A stretch of 64,000 nt of DNA from Pseudomonas sp. CCI4.2 (GTDB taxonomy: Bacteria > Pseudomonadota > Gammaproteobacteria > Pseudomonadales > Pseudomonadaceae). The translations under genes were made by a program, and so were the position numbers. The stretch covers positions 310,001-374,000 of the forward strand of contig NZ_CP133781.1 in NCBI RefSeq assembly GCF_034350045.1, written 5' to 3'. Shown here piece by piece: positions 8,383 to 16,915 of this stretch; position 1 is the first letter of the stretch, and each line of letters begins with the position of its first letter. Below the pieces are notes generated by a model. It saw only the letters and a program-made list of their open reading frames with translations. It searched no databases and was not told where the DNA came from.

Positions 8383-10427
8383 CTACCGCGCCAGTCGAGA
8401 GACGCCGACAGCTAACTAAGGAATGCCGTGAAAACTTTCATCCTGCCAACATTCCTGCTGAGTTAAAGACTCATCGGCGTTGGGTTGTATGGGGGTGGGG
8501 AAAGCCGAAAGGGAACGGGAAACTTCATAAGCCGCCCTACTACCCAACGACGGGAAAGCCGCGAGCCTCGGCGGATGACCCAAGTGACGCCGACAACCTT
8601 GGAACGTTTGACGAAGCGATTGCAGCATTCAACTCCAACAAGGACTACGCCGGTATCGGGATTGCGATTAGCTCGAGTCTTGGACTCGTTGCGCTCGACT
8701 TTGATAACGTCGTTGAATCAGGAGACATTGCTGGCGATGTGTCGCAACTTGTTGACCTGACATATGCTGAGTTTTCCCCAAGCCAAAAGGGTATCCGGGC
8801 ATTTTACAAAGGCGAGGCCGAACACTTACAGGGGAAACCCCTCGAGATATTCACCAAGAAGGGATATGTAACCGTCACTGGGCATGTGCTCAAAAACACT
8901 TTCGGCGATGATGATTTTGACGGCAGGTTGCCCACACTTGAATCCGAGTTACGCCACCGACTTGAACGTATGGCCGGTTCGAGGGGGGATGCAAAGGCTA
9001 CCGACGATGACGATTTTTTAGCAAATACCGACAACAATTCCCCCGAGACTCCCGAGGAAATCGACAGGCTGAAATCAGCACTAAAAGCAATTCCGGCCGA
9101 CTGTGCCTACGAGGAATGGGTGAAAATCCTTTTCGCCATCAAGACGACCGGATGGGATTGCGCCAGGGATATTGCTGAGGAATGGTCAAAGACCGAGCCC
9201 GATCAATTCAATGAGGACGACTTTAAAAGCGCTTGGCGAAGCGGAAAGGACACGCCAGGAGGTGTGACCGTTGCGTATGTATTTGGGCGTGCCCAAGAGA
9301 ACGGATGGGAAAACCCCCGCAAGCGCCATACCGATATTGACGCACTTGTAGCCGCGATGACCCCGCAGCTTATTGGGGAGTACGGATCGAAGCCGCCCTA
9401 TCGATGGCTAATCAAACGCCTACTGCCAAGACTTGGTATATCGATGATCTACGGTGACAGCACTGCGGGGAAAACCTTCCTTGCCATTGACATGGCTATG
9501 GCTATTGCTCGAGGGGTTCCTATGTGGTGCGGAAGCAAAGTCGCACAGGGTAAGGTCGTATTCATAGCCGCCGAAGATGCCTCCGGGGTTGCACTGCGCT
9601 ATCACGCCTACCTGAAAAATGCAGGAATTCGGGAAAGCGAGCTAGACGGACAGTTCACTATTATTTGCCAGGCGCCAAACTTGCTTGATGACAACTACGT
9701 GCTGGCGCTTATCAAGGGCATTGGACATGCGGACCTAATTATCATGGATACCCTCGCATCCGTGATGGCAGGGGGCAACGAGAACACCGGCGAAAGCATG
9801 GGCAAAGTTATCGATAGCGCTAAACGTATATCCATGGAAACGGGCAGCGTTGTTCTACTGGTTCACCATTCGGGCAAGAACCAGGCGGCAGGCGCACGGG
9901 GCTGGTCAGGTATGAGGGCTGGCGTCGATGCCGAGTTCTGCATCACCCAAGATAAGGATGGCAAAACAAGGGTAATCGAGGCCACGAAAATCAAAAACGG
10001 TGTTCAGGGGAAAAAGTTCGCGTTCATGTTGCAGCAAGTCGACCTTGGACGGGATGAGGACGGCGAACCCGAATCTAGCTGTGTTGTCCAGTTCCTTGAT
10101 TCAATTCCAGCAGCAGTGCGTGAGGCAAGAGTGCCAAAGGGACGGTATGAAATTCCGATGCACAAGATCATCAACGAACATCAGCCGCTGACACATGATA
10201 ATTTCATACAGTTGGGGGTTAATGCTTTGGAGATGGTGGACGGCAAGAGGGATCGGCGCCGCGATAATGTGTGCAAAGCAATACAGGACCTTGATAACAA
10301 AAACTTTATCGAAAAGGGTACTGACGGTTTGTACAGATTGCCCAAAACGTACTACCCAAAGCAGGCTATCCATGACGGGGATGAGCCGTTTGATGAGCCG
10401 ACTGTGAACGAGGGGGATGAGCTTTAA
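8379..10427 (+). CDS. Primase-helicase (prim-pol + PriCT + RepA-like ATPase)
   Basis: A 682-residue replication protein of a mobile element. Residues about 25-190 are an archaeo-eukaryotic primase-polymerase-like domain, starting HRRWVVWGWG and containing GIGIAISSSLGLVALDFDNV with acidic metal-ligand candidates. Residues about 225-310 form a PriCT domain (CAYEEWVKILFAIKTTGWD ... FKSAWRSG). Residues about 345-560 are a RecA-fold helicase of the RepA/AAA_25 type with Walker A GDSTAGKT (359-366), KVVFIAAEDASG and LIIMDTLASVMAG as Walker B. It starts by overlap with the upstream gene and is followed by a repeat-rich region that could be its origin. It probably primes and unwinds element DNA after excision. 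Confidence 0.88.
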   Translation: MTTAPVERRRQLTKECRENFHPANIPAELKTHRRWVVWGWGKPKGNGKLHKPPYYPTTGKPRASADDPSDADNLGTFDEAIAAFNSNKDYAGIGIAISSSLGLVALDFDNVVESGDIAGDVSQLVDLTYAEFSPSQKGIRAFYKGEAEHLQGKPLEIFTKKGYVTVTGHVLKNTFGDDDFDGRLPTLESELRHRLERMAGSRGDAKATDDDDFLANTDNNSPETPEEIDRLKSALKAIPADCAYEEWVKILFAIKTTGWDCARDIAEEWSKTEPDQFNEDDFKSAWRSGKDTPGGVTVAYVFGRAQENGWENPRKRHTDIDALVAAMTPQLIGEYGSKPPYRWLIKRLLPRLGISMIYGDSTAGKTFLAIDMAMAIARGVPMWCGSKVAQGKVVFIAAEDASGVALRYHAYLKNAGIRESELDGQFTIICQAPNLLDDNYVLALIKGIGHADLIIMDTLASVMAGGNENTGESMGKVIDSAKRISMETGSVVLLVHHSGKNQAAGARGWSGMRAGVDAEFCITQDKDGKTRVIEATKIKNGVQGKKFAFMLQQVDLGRDEDGEPESSCVVQFLDSIPAAVREARVPKGRYEIPMHKIINEHQPLTHDNFIQLGVNALEMVDGKRDRRRDNVCKAIQDLDNKNFIEKGTDGLYRLPKTYYPKQAIHDGDEPFDEPTVNEGDEL

Positions 10428-10430
10428 CCT

Positions 10431-10560
10431 GATCTCCCACAGATCCCACACGCCCCCAAAACCGGCAATTTGTGGTTTGTGGTAAATCGACAAATCCGAT
10501 ACCACAAATCCCACACAACCCTATATAGGGTGTGGTGGGTGTGGGAATGTGGGAATACTT
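10431..10560. other. Repeat-rich candidate replication origin of element 1
   Basis: Directly after the primase-helicase lies a dense set of short repeats: CCCAC/GTGGG motifs recur in both orientations, a 9-bp inverted repeat TTTGTGGTA (10476-10484) and TACCACAAA (10500-10508) is separated by 15 bases, and a 14-bp perfect palindrome ACCCTATATAGGGT spans 10518-10531, flanked by CACAC and GTGTG. P4-like satellites replicate from repeat-containing origins recognised by their own primase-helicase, so this is the best origin candidate. The remaining gap to 10830 shows no gene that I trust. Confidence 0.5.
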
Positions 10561-10830
10561 TTTTAAACAACGCCCCCCTCGTACATCATTGCCTCTGTAG
10601 GTCAGGAATACCCTGCCATCCGTGCTACGCCCACTCACTTCGCAACGGTGCTATGGCAGATTCGGGCGAATCTCGGCCTGAGGGGTTCAGCGCCCCCGCC
10701 CACCACCCAAATCGGCTGGAAAGGACCCAAAGGCACACCGCCTGTACGACAGCATCAAACGACCGGGTGGCGTTGTTGTGCTGCCCCGGTTAACCCACAC
10801 CCATGCAAAACGACACACCAATGAGGGAAT

Positions 10831-11106
10831 ATGACAATCAAACAAGCCAGGCAAGCACCTATAATAGGTCGAGGGTGCTGCCAGTGCGGTGCAACTCTCA
10901 GGTACACATCGAGCCGATCATGTGTTGCCTGTACTGCGATTCGCCGCGCTGAGTTTCGACAGCACAACCTCGAAGCTGAGAGAGGTCGAGTCAGTGCCAA
11001 GCTAAAAGCAATCCGGCAGCACAGGAAGGCCGTCAACCTGTTTGACCGAGAGTTGATGACTAGTATTGAGGCACTGCCTGTTGATGACGAGGGGGATGAA
11101 CTGTAA
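10831..11106 (+). CDS. Small zinc-ribbon-like protein
   Basis: A 91-residue protein with two CxxC pairs (GCCQCG and SCVACTAIRRAEF) spaced like a four-cysteine zinc ribbon, followed by a basic helical segment (EAERGRVSAKLKAIRQHRKAV). The start ATG 10831 has GAGGGA just upstream. Zinc ribbons of this size in mobile elements often bind nucleic acid or partner proteins. Its last residues EGDEL are the same as those of the primase-helicase, and both genes end on a GAGGGGGATGA stretch. I do not recognise a named family. Confidence 0.65.
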   Translation: MTIKQARQAPIIGRGCCQCGATLRYTSSRSCVACTAIRRAEFRQHNLEAERGRVSAKLKAIRQHRKAVNLFDRELMTSIEALPVDDEGDEL

Positions 11107-11111
11107 AGGAA

Positions 11112-11134
11112 AGGCCCGCTTAATCGGCGGGCCT
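11112..11134. terminator. Hairpin between convergent genes in element 1
   Basis: The arms AGGCCCGC (11112-11119) and GCGGGCCT (11127-11134) are perfect inverted repeats between the zinc-ribbon gene and the oppositely oriented lipoprotein gene. There is no T-run on the plus side, but an A-rich flank at 11106-11112 gives T residues for minus-strand transcripts. Confidence 0.55.
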
Positions 11135-11147
11135 ATACCGACTAAGA

Positions 11148-11603
11148 CTATTCGGCGCCAGCGTTACTTAGGAAGGACATCAAGCCATTGAAATCGGTGT
11201 TGCTCGATGCTTCCATAGTCTTCACTTGGCCCAGCGCCATAACCGTCTCATACCACGCATAGCAGATCACGCGAGTGTCAGTGCCCTTTTTAGCGAAGAC
11301 GAAGCGTGCCTTGACTTGGGGAGTCGTGCTGTAGCTATTCCCAAGCACAACCTGAGTAGCTATAGCCTGAGATCCCTCCATCTCCTTCGAACAGACCACT
11401 TGGTTTCCTGTGGACTCTTCAACCGACAGACCCTTGTTGGCGCACTGGTTGATAATCGCATACCGGGCATCCTCGACGGATGTATTGCGGAAGACCCCCT
11501 CAGGCTTACCTGATACGGTCTCTCTGACTTTCGGCGGTTCAGATGCGCAGCCAGTCAAGACGATGGCGCAGATCAAGCCCGTGAGTAGTTTTACGTTTGA
11601 CAT
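11148..11603 (-). CDS. Small lipoprotein cargo of element 1
   Basis: From ATG 11603 (MSNVKLLTGLICAIVLTGCA), preceded on the minus strand by GGAAGGA, the product is 151 residues. A type II signal peptide ends in the lipobox LTGC at Cys17, so the mature protein is lipid-anchored. The mature part contains two further cysteines (INQCANKG and VVCSKEMEG) and a third in VICYAWYE. I do not recognise a family. Lipoproteins in satellites or prophages can alter the cell surface and exclude other phages; that role here is only a hypothesis. It is transcribed against the upstream replication genes and has its own start signals, as cargo genes do. Confidence 0.7.
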   Translation of the reverse strand: MSNVKLLTGLICAIVLTGCASEPPKVRETVSGKPEGVFRNTSVEDARYAIINQCANKGLSVEESTGNQVVCSKEMEGSQAIATQVVLGNSYSTTPQVKARFVFAKKGTDTRVICYAWYETVMALGQVKTMEASSNTDFNGLMSFLSNAGAE

Positions 11604-12127
11604 GGAGTCCTTCCCAATATAGTTGAATTTCCATGCTACCACGCAGGCCATATGCCACCAGTTGAGCGTAAGCATTTTCGGCCTTATGTCTGGGCATTGC
11701 GGCTTGGATGTTTAGCGACGTTCCGCCGAAAAGGAAGTGAGCAAATACTGTTAAGCGCACGAGGGGATAGCTGCACCTGCACAATCAGCCTCTGCATCGC
11801 ATATACGGGCTTAAAGCGCCGCTACCCCCTAGTGCGGCCTCGATCGGGCAAACGCTATGGCGCCTAGGGTTAGGTCATTACCGATACGCCATCATGATTG
11901 CCGACGCGCTGTCAGAAGATGAACGCTACTACACAAAGGCCTAGGTATCCGACCCTATGGAACACTGTGCAACAATTGCGTAATCGCATGGACTTGACCA
12001 ACACACGCAGTAATGACGGCCGGCAGAGAACGACCTAATGAGGTCTGTCGCGACGGGCAGAAAGCGGCCAAAAGCAGTCATTGGATGATCTAGAATGTCC
12101 GGGGCGATTCCGACTGGAGAAAATCTG
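11604..12127. other. 524-base intergenic stretch without a supported gene
   Basis: Open frames here are short and lack plausible starts. The stretch must contain the promoters of the divergent lipoprotein gene and the following plus-strand gene, but I see no clear -35/-10 pair or repeat to name. Confidence 0.5.
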
Positions 12128-12742
12128 ATGCCCTTACTTCATAGATACGAATCACTGCTGCTTAAGAAAAGCGTTGCCTTGTCGCAGCCCTATTCACACC
12201 GAATGAGTCAACATCTAGCACTAAAGCTTCAATTATTGTCCTCGCTTAAATGGATAAACAAGTTCTCCGTACTAGATGAGATCGCTCTATTAGAGAAGCT
12301 ACCAACTAGCTGTCCTACGGGCACTAAACCAGCTGAAAAATTTAGAGGCCCCATTCTGGGCAGATTTTGGCACAAGCATTATTACGACTCGAGACACCTT
12401 GCCCAAAATATTCACAACAAGTGGTTTGGCGATTACACGCTTAAACACGGACTATTCAGGGAAAAACTACACGAGGTATTCATGGCCGAAGAGGACGATA
12501 CGGACATGGAAAGATATCGCTTAGCTATGGCCAGTCGAATATCAGATGCTGTCGCTTATGGTGGGATCGCATCAAGGCGAAAAAGAAGTGCACTCACGGG
12601 AGAATGGTTGATCTACTATGTTCATAACGAGCTTAACTACTATTTAGATCTAGCTGACCATCAAGATGCAAAAAGCCCTAAAAAATTGTTCGACCGTTTG
12701 AAGGACGAATGCGAACGGGAACTCCCATTCACATTCGAATGA
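12128..12742 (+). CDS. Unknown cargo protein, AT-rich
   Basis: I do not recognise this protein. The ATG at 12128 (MPLLHRYESLLLKKSVALSQ) is favoured over 12095 because GGAGA lies eight bases upstream. The product is 204 residues, basic and largely helical, with an aromatic/histidine-rich middle (ILGRFWHKHYYDSRHLAQNIH and WFGDYTLKHGLF) and a C-terminal ALTGEWLIYYVHNELNYYLDLADH. It has no signal peptide or transmembrane helix. Codon use is more AT-rich than the chromosomal neighbours, which fits transferred cargo. The end of an integrated element is a common site for defence genes, but nothing in the sequence proves that. Confidence 0.65.
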   Translation: MPLLHRYESLLLKKSVALSQPYSHRMSQHLALKLQLLSSLKWINKFSVLDEIALLEKLPTSCPTGTKPAEKFRGPILGRFWHKHYYDSRHLAQNIHNKWFGDYTLKHGLFREKLHEVFMAEEDDTDMERYRLAMASRISDAVAYGGIASRRKRSALTGEWLIYYVHNELNYYLDLADHQDAKSPKKLFDRLKDECERELPFTFE

Positions 12743-12988
12743 ATCACCTATCATTATTGTGCACCCTACCACATCTTTGCCAGCGCCTCATAAACCACAC
12801 TCAACAAGGATCTCGCTATGACTGAGCAAACCTCACAAAACAAAAAAAGAAATTAATCGTATTTTTTCAAATGTGGGATCCCTATCGGCAGATAGTGATC
12901 GAATAGGGACAGATTTATTTTTAGGGCTGACCGTCTGCACCTAACCGGTTTCTGCCTATCACCATCTGCAGCGTGGGTCGGCTGCGGT

Positions 12989-13667
12989 CTATGGGCTGAT
13001 CACATGCGCACATGTACCTTGAATTGTCTCGGTTTTGGTGTGGTTCAGTTTAAGTGGTGAGCCAAGTGCCAAGAATATCTTCAGTGCTGAGAAAGCATCA
13101 TTGGCCGCATACAGCAACTGAGACTTCTGTAGTGGACACATTGCCCAGTTCGAAGTGGTGACAGATTTAGATTTGTTCAGGTTCTGGCCCAGCACCACGG
13201 CAACAGCGGCTTTGGCGCCTAGACTTTGCCGATACCCGAGTGCGCGCAGTGATTGAGTCAATTCTATCTCACCTTGGATCAGAACTCCGAGCTTCCGCCT
13301 CAGGTGGTTTCGATCAGACTTCAAGCCAAACCCGACTTTGACGATGTCTTTCGAGCCAAGAACGGCTGTCAGGAACTCAATTGGTGGTGGTACCGATAGG
13401 GACAATATAAGCCCGGTCATTCAGGGCGATCTGCACCACGTGTGGCCACTCGCTCTTTCCTCCTTTGATAAATATTGGTTTCGACTCGGTATCGAAACCA
13501 ACCACCCCAGCAGCCTGAATCATTTCTAGGGCGTTTGTAAACTGATCATGTGATTCAAGTATGACGATCTGACCAAGTTGCAGCCCTTCAAAAGCAGGCA
13601 ACAGGACGATCTCATCTTTTGTTGGGTGGGGCTTAAGGGTGCTCTTCTTGGAGGCATTGCCGCTCAT
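12989..13667 (-). pseudogene. DEDD 3'-5' exonuclease (RNase D-like), frameshifted
   Basis: Two overlapping minus-strand frames together encode one DEDD-type 3'-5' exonuclease. The first, from ATG 13667 with an AAGGA site, carries exonuclease motif I (AGVVGFDTESKP) and ends IALNDRAYIVPIG; the second resumes at about 13390 with PPPIEFLTAVLG, motif II (DIVKVGFGLKSDRNHL) and motif III (LLYAANDAFSALKIF). All catalytic acids are present; a single frameshift near 13381-13391, in an ACCACCACC repeat, splits the gene. The cause could be a recent mutation, a sequencing error or less likely programmed slippage. Such stand-alone exonucleases are common in genomic islands. Confidence 0.75.
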
Positions 13668-13721
13668 ATTGACATCCTTTTTCATTTCAAATTCTAAGCT
13701 CAATAAGGCGGATCGTGACGA

Positions 13722-13934
13722 ATGGGTTTTTATGGATTGCGACTGGGCCTTTACTCTTGCCTATGCAACGCTCGCGATGTTTCAGCCGACCTAGAAACCC
13801 TGGCCCCAGACTTCCGTCAGCCCGTACTCAGCGAGCTATATGCACGCGCGGACATAGTTATCGACATTACCAACCTCTACGTAACTGGCGTGTCTAAAAA
13901 GTTTACCCAAGCCATCGAGGGGTACTGCCGCTGA
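13722..13934 (+). CDS. Possible small hypothetical protein
   Basis: A 70-residue frame from ATG 13722, with an AAGGCGG stretch some ten bases upstream. It reads as plausible protein (DVSADLETLAPDFRQPVLSE and ADIVIDITNLYVTG) but I know no family and it may be the N-terminal relic of a longer gene. It diverges from the exonuclease gene. Confidence 0.3.
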   Translation: MGFYGLRLGLYSCLCNARDVSADLETLAPDFRQPVLSELYARADIVIDITNLYVTGVSKKFTQAIEGYCR

Positions 13935-14287
13935 GCTGAAACGCCATGAACTATCTAAGGAGCCGGATCGGGTGCTTTAGGTCGACTTCTGCCGGTCACA
14001 ATAGCCTGGGCGGCAAGAATCAGGCGTTCGTCTTTCCTCCAGCCACGCGCTACCCTCTACACTGCTAAACACCGTCGCAAAAGAAATTGCTGCAATGGTG
14101 CCCAACCGTTTTTTACTTCCACCCTCCTCGTGAACACTGCACTCCAGATCAGCAGCGCACATTCGCCAAAAATGTTCTGCACCCGTTGATGTCTATTTAT
14201 AATAAGGCATTTTTATCCGAACTACGCAGGATCCATGTGAAGACAGCAAAAGCAATTACCAAAAAGAAATCCGGCCGTGGGTTTGAG

Positions 14288-14596
14288 ATGTCCTCGTTTT
14301 GTGGGTGGGATGGAGAGATTTTAGTCCTGAACATACTTGGAACTCCGAGCGCCAAAAAGGATGCCATCGGCAAGTCGAAAGGAAGTCAACTCAAGATTAG
14401 CGTCACCGCCGCACCCGTAGCAGGCAAGGCGACTGACCACATGGTTAAGTTTCTCGCCCGAGAGTTTGACGTCTCGGTTTCTGACATCACGGTTGTGTTC
14501 GGTCGTTTTAATTTGAACAAGCAGATGCGTATAAGGGCGCCCGGAAGCTTACCTGCCGTAGTGGCCAAGGCCCTGTCAGAAGCAGAAAACACCTGA
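14288..14596 (+). CDS. DUF167 (YggU-family) protein
   Basis: The C-terminal 60 residues match the DUF167/YggU family: LKISVTAAPVAGKATDHMVKFLAREFDVSVSDITVVFGRF is the typical motif, in which most bacteria show APPVDGKAN. I take ATG 14288 (MSSFCGWDGEILVLNILGTP) as start because this aligns with the family's N-terminus; the frame continues upstream to 14087 without family resemblance. The product is about 102 residues. YggU function is not established. A copy inside a mobile element, away from the usual yggT partner and beside an exonuclease gene, is unusual. Confidence 0.7.
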   Translation: MSSFCGWDGEILVLNILGTPSAKKDAIGKSKGSQLKISVTAAPVAGKATDHMVKFLAREFDVSVSDITVVFGRFNLNKQMRIRAPGSLPAVVAKALSEAENT

Positions 14597-15078
14597 CCAT
14601 TCGCTACGGGCGCGATGCAGTCTAATGAGCCGCCCTGCTGTCATGGACTGTCCCAGTGTCTGCTCGCCGACAAGATTTCATCGACTTGACTACCCGTTTG
14701 CATTCGTACTGAACAGCCTGTTTAAGCTAAGTATTTTCTGCAAAGTGCCACGTTGCAATGCAACTTTGGCCATGAGCGGCTACTTGGAAAATTTTCTCGT
14801 TCCGGCAACGTTGAAAATCACGGCAACGGCAACGGTAAAGGGCGAGGGCGAGGGCGAGATAGCTCACGACTGTTTTGGCAAGTTGATTGCCGGTACGCAC
14901 CGGGTGATTTCACTGGGATCATGGTCGCAGTTTGTCAGCATGGAGGCGATGATAGTTGTCGGTCAGCGAGGGCCGCTTTCGACCCAAAGCCGCCTTTCAC
15001 TGAGGGCAGAAATCGCCCCAAAGCGGACGGTCCCTATGCGCAGAAAACTAGGAGCGACCGCGCAAGCTCGGATATGTG
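14597..15078. other. 482-base stretch without a supported gene
   Basis: Open frames across this stretch have protein-unlike composition. A short array at about 14819-14860 repeats CGGCAA-like and GGGCGA-like hexamers three times each; otherwise I see nothing. Confidence 0.45.
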
Positions 15079-16704
15079 TTAGTCCTTGGCTACCGATGCC
15101 ATCCGAGCCTTTGCGCCCTTTTTACACTTGGAGCACCCTTGAACTAGATCTTGCGTGATCTGGTAGTAGTAAGGGATTAAAATATTCAACCCGCAACTTG
15201 TTATTGTATCGAAAGAAAGCGCTTTGGTAATAATTTCCTTGCCTTCGAACATTAGCTCCTTATCAGTAACCAAAATGTCGCTAAGCGCCAAACCCTCAGG
15301 ATTGTAGATTCTGACATCGCCCGGCTGCCTCTCATAGGCCTCAATGTTATCGCCCGGCTTGCCATACGCTAAATCTGTGGCTTCGATCCAATTAATCGGT
15401 TCGGCAGTCTGACACCAGGTAATTAATTTTTCTAGTTTCTCAGGAGTATAGGTTCTTGAAAAGTCCCCATGCTCCTCGCATTGTCCAAACTCTGCAAAGT
15501 TACCAAAATTATACTGGTACGAGTAGTCGCCAGCTGTTAAGGGCAGCCTAAAGTACTGATGGGGAAATGCTTCTTGCGTCCGAGTTCTACGAAGCAAGCC
15601 GAAAGTAATGTCATAAAGCTGATACAGACAATATCCTTGCCGATCTGGGTATCCAAATATCTGTATATTGTCAAATCCCTTGATATCAGAATTATAAGCG
15701 CTAGCGAAATTCTCATTCCCGAACAGGAAATATCCCTTGGAAAGAATGAACACTGCGTTAGGTAGCACGCTCTTATCATAGTTTTGTGCGTGAAGCCTAA
15801 GCTCTGATACTAGATCAGACCAGTCCATATCGGAGTCATAAGCAAATATAATTCCAAATCCTTCCTCTTGGATTTTATCTTCTTGCCTTACAAAATTTGG
15901 ACTGGCATCTAGCCTCCGCAACCGCTTGAATGAGGCAATATTCTCAATGGCACTCTTTAATTCTTTTTTAGAGAGTCTTGACTTAACCTGGACAGCACCA
16001 TAGCAATATTCTACAGGTAAAACCTCGTAGACGTCTTGCCGCTGCATGAGCGTAAAAGAGTCGAAGAAGTTGTAGAAAAGTATATCGATTTCGTTACTCA
16101 AGTGTCCGCTAGTTGACGCAACGCGAACGCTCGTATCTGATACGGCATAACGCCGAGGTAAAAGCTTGTTTTCTAGAAAGAAAGCTCTGAGCAGTACTTC
16201 CCTAACTGTACCAACGTCCCTTGGATGCTTGATGTCTTTTGATATTTCATAATCGCGCAGCATTTTGCTTTGCAAATTTATGAACTCTCGCTCTAAACCA
16301 TGAAACTCTTTATCCTTAGAGCGAAGCTTATTCGCTCGCAAGGCTTGGTTTGAGCACCATTCTTTAGTCCGCGCCTCCCTACTGGCAAAATCAACTCGGT
16401 CTTGTTTCTCTGCGGCAGTTAGCCGCTTTCTCTTTTCTAGGCTCTCTGGCATATGACCTAACTTCCTTAAATTGAATAATGCAGATCTGTTGGATTTTAT
16501 CAACTTTAGAGAGACAAATCCTCGAGTCAGAAAAATCCTCTCGAAACTTTCATTCGCGAGCCCTAATAAATCAACCCTGATTTCGTAGTCACTTGACCGG
16601 GTGGTGCTGGGCAAAAGCAGGTTTCCGTGATCGTCCACTTTTGGCCGATCGCTGCCGGTCGCAGATGCAACCAAGTGATCAAGTGGTGTGCAGTTTCGCG
16701 ACAA
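15079..16704 (-). CDS. DUF6602-like protein, candidate PD-(D/E)XK nuclease
   Basis: A 541-residue protein at the far end of element 1. Its middle (about residues 140-270) resembles DUF6602: a helical LRDYEISKDIKHPRDVGTVR entry, then SGHLSNEIDILFYNFFDS and PVEYCYGAVQVKSRLSKKEL. The order E/D ... ID ... V-Q-V-K is the layout of a PD-(D/E)XK restriction-like nuclease core, with EIDIL giving the acidic residue and QVK the catalytic lysine. The C-terminus has a CSKCKKG pair. The apparent start is a TTG at 16704 without a clear ribosome site, so the true start is uncertain. AT-rich codon use and terminal cargo position suggest a transferred defence gene; that is inference. Confidence 0.6.
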   Translation of the reverse strand: MSRNCTPLDHLVASATGSDRPKVDDHGNLLLPSTTRSSDYEIRVDLLGLANESFERIFLTRGFVSLKLIKSNRSALFNLRKLGHMPESLEKRKRLTAAEKQDRVDFASREARTKEWCSNQALRANKLRSKDKEFHGLEREFINLQSKMLRDYEISKDIKHPRDVGTVREVLLRAFFLENKLLPRRYAVSDTSVRVASTSGHLSNEIDILFYNFFDSFTLMQRQDVYEVLPVEYCYGAVQVKSRLSKKELKSAIENIASFKRLRRLDASPNFVRQEDKIQEEGFGIIFAYDSDMDWSDLVSELRLHAQNYDKSVLPNAVFILSKGYFLFGNENFASAYNSDIKGFDNIQIFGYPDRQGYCLYQLYDITFGLLRRTRTQEAFPHQYFRLPLTAGDYSYQYNFGNFAEFGQCEEHGDFSRTYTPEKLEKLITWCQTAEPINWIEATDLAYGKPGDNIEAYERQPGDVRIYNPEGLALSDILVTDKELMFEGKEIITKALSFDTITSCGLNILIPYYYQITQDLVQGCSKCKKGAKARMASVAKD

Positions 16705-16741
16705 TCATACAAGGCAGCTGCCAGCGACAATGTACAATTTC

Positions 16742-16764
16742 TAAACCGGGTACGCTACCGGGTA
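16742..16764 (+). repeat. Paired ACCGGGTA repeats, putative arm sites (right)
   Basis: The 23 bases 16742-16764 are identical to 5646-5668 and contain ACCGGGTA at 16745-16752 and 16757-16764, starts 12 bases apart. This is the right-hand counterpart of the four left copies and probably a binding site of the integrase or excisionase. Confidence 0.7.
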
Positions 16765-16818
16765 CAATTTGAGGCCGCGAGTTGTGAAACCCGGTAACGG
16801 CAATGGCTTGAACGCCAT

Positions 16819-16836
16819 ACTTCCGCTTTAACGTCT
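16819..16836 (+). repeat. attR core of element 1
   Basis: Exact copy of the last 18 coding bases of ychF (5512-5529), here followed by TGA, the stop codon that ychF would have had before integration. Confidence 0.85.
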
Positions 16837-16844
16837 GACAAATT

Positions 16845-16914
16845 CCGTGGAATTCCACGGCGCTTGGCGAACCTAAAAACCCCCGTAATCGCTTGCCGAT
16901 ACGGGGTTTTTTTT
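16845..16914. terminator. Displaced native ychF terminator
   Basis: Just past attR lies a perfect 16-bp palindrome CCGTGGAATTCCACGG (16845-16860), then the stem CCCCGTA (16881-16887) with TACGGGG (16900-16906) followed by eight T. This hairpin probably ended ychF before the element inserted; the A-run on the left side lets it also serve the convergent nrsF gene. Confidence 0.8.
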
Positions 16915-16915
16915 G

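Larger units (their letters stand above)
5512..16836. mobile_element. Element 1: integrative, PICI-like phage satellite candidate at the ychF 3' end
   Basis: The 11.3-kb segment is bounded by an exact 18-bp repeat of the ychF 3' end and starts with a P4-family tyrosine integrase. Order: integrase, small protein, AlpA-like regulator, unknown gene, primase-helicase, repeat-rich candidate origin, zinc-ribbon protein, then cargo. This gene order and size resemble Gram-negative phage-inducible chromosomal islands, which carry integrase, alpA and a primase-replicase but few or no structural genes. No capsid, terminase or conjugation gene is visible. Satellite identity is inference; integration at ychF is directly seen. 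Confidence 0.75.

Noticed and set aside
10470..10793. 107-residue frame after the primase-helicase
   Set aside because: Its composition is unlike protein, it has no ribosome site and it overlaps the repeat-rich candidate origin.
10415..11103. Shared EGDEL endings of two element 1 proteins as a sorting or degradation tag
   Set aside because: The shared DNA GAGGGGGATGA looks like a ribosome site with start codon left from gene rearrangement; two cases are too few to claim a tag.
14625..15158. 177-residue frame in the gap before the DUF6602 gene
   Set aside because: It overlaps the DUF6602 gene end, has no family similarity and no start signal.
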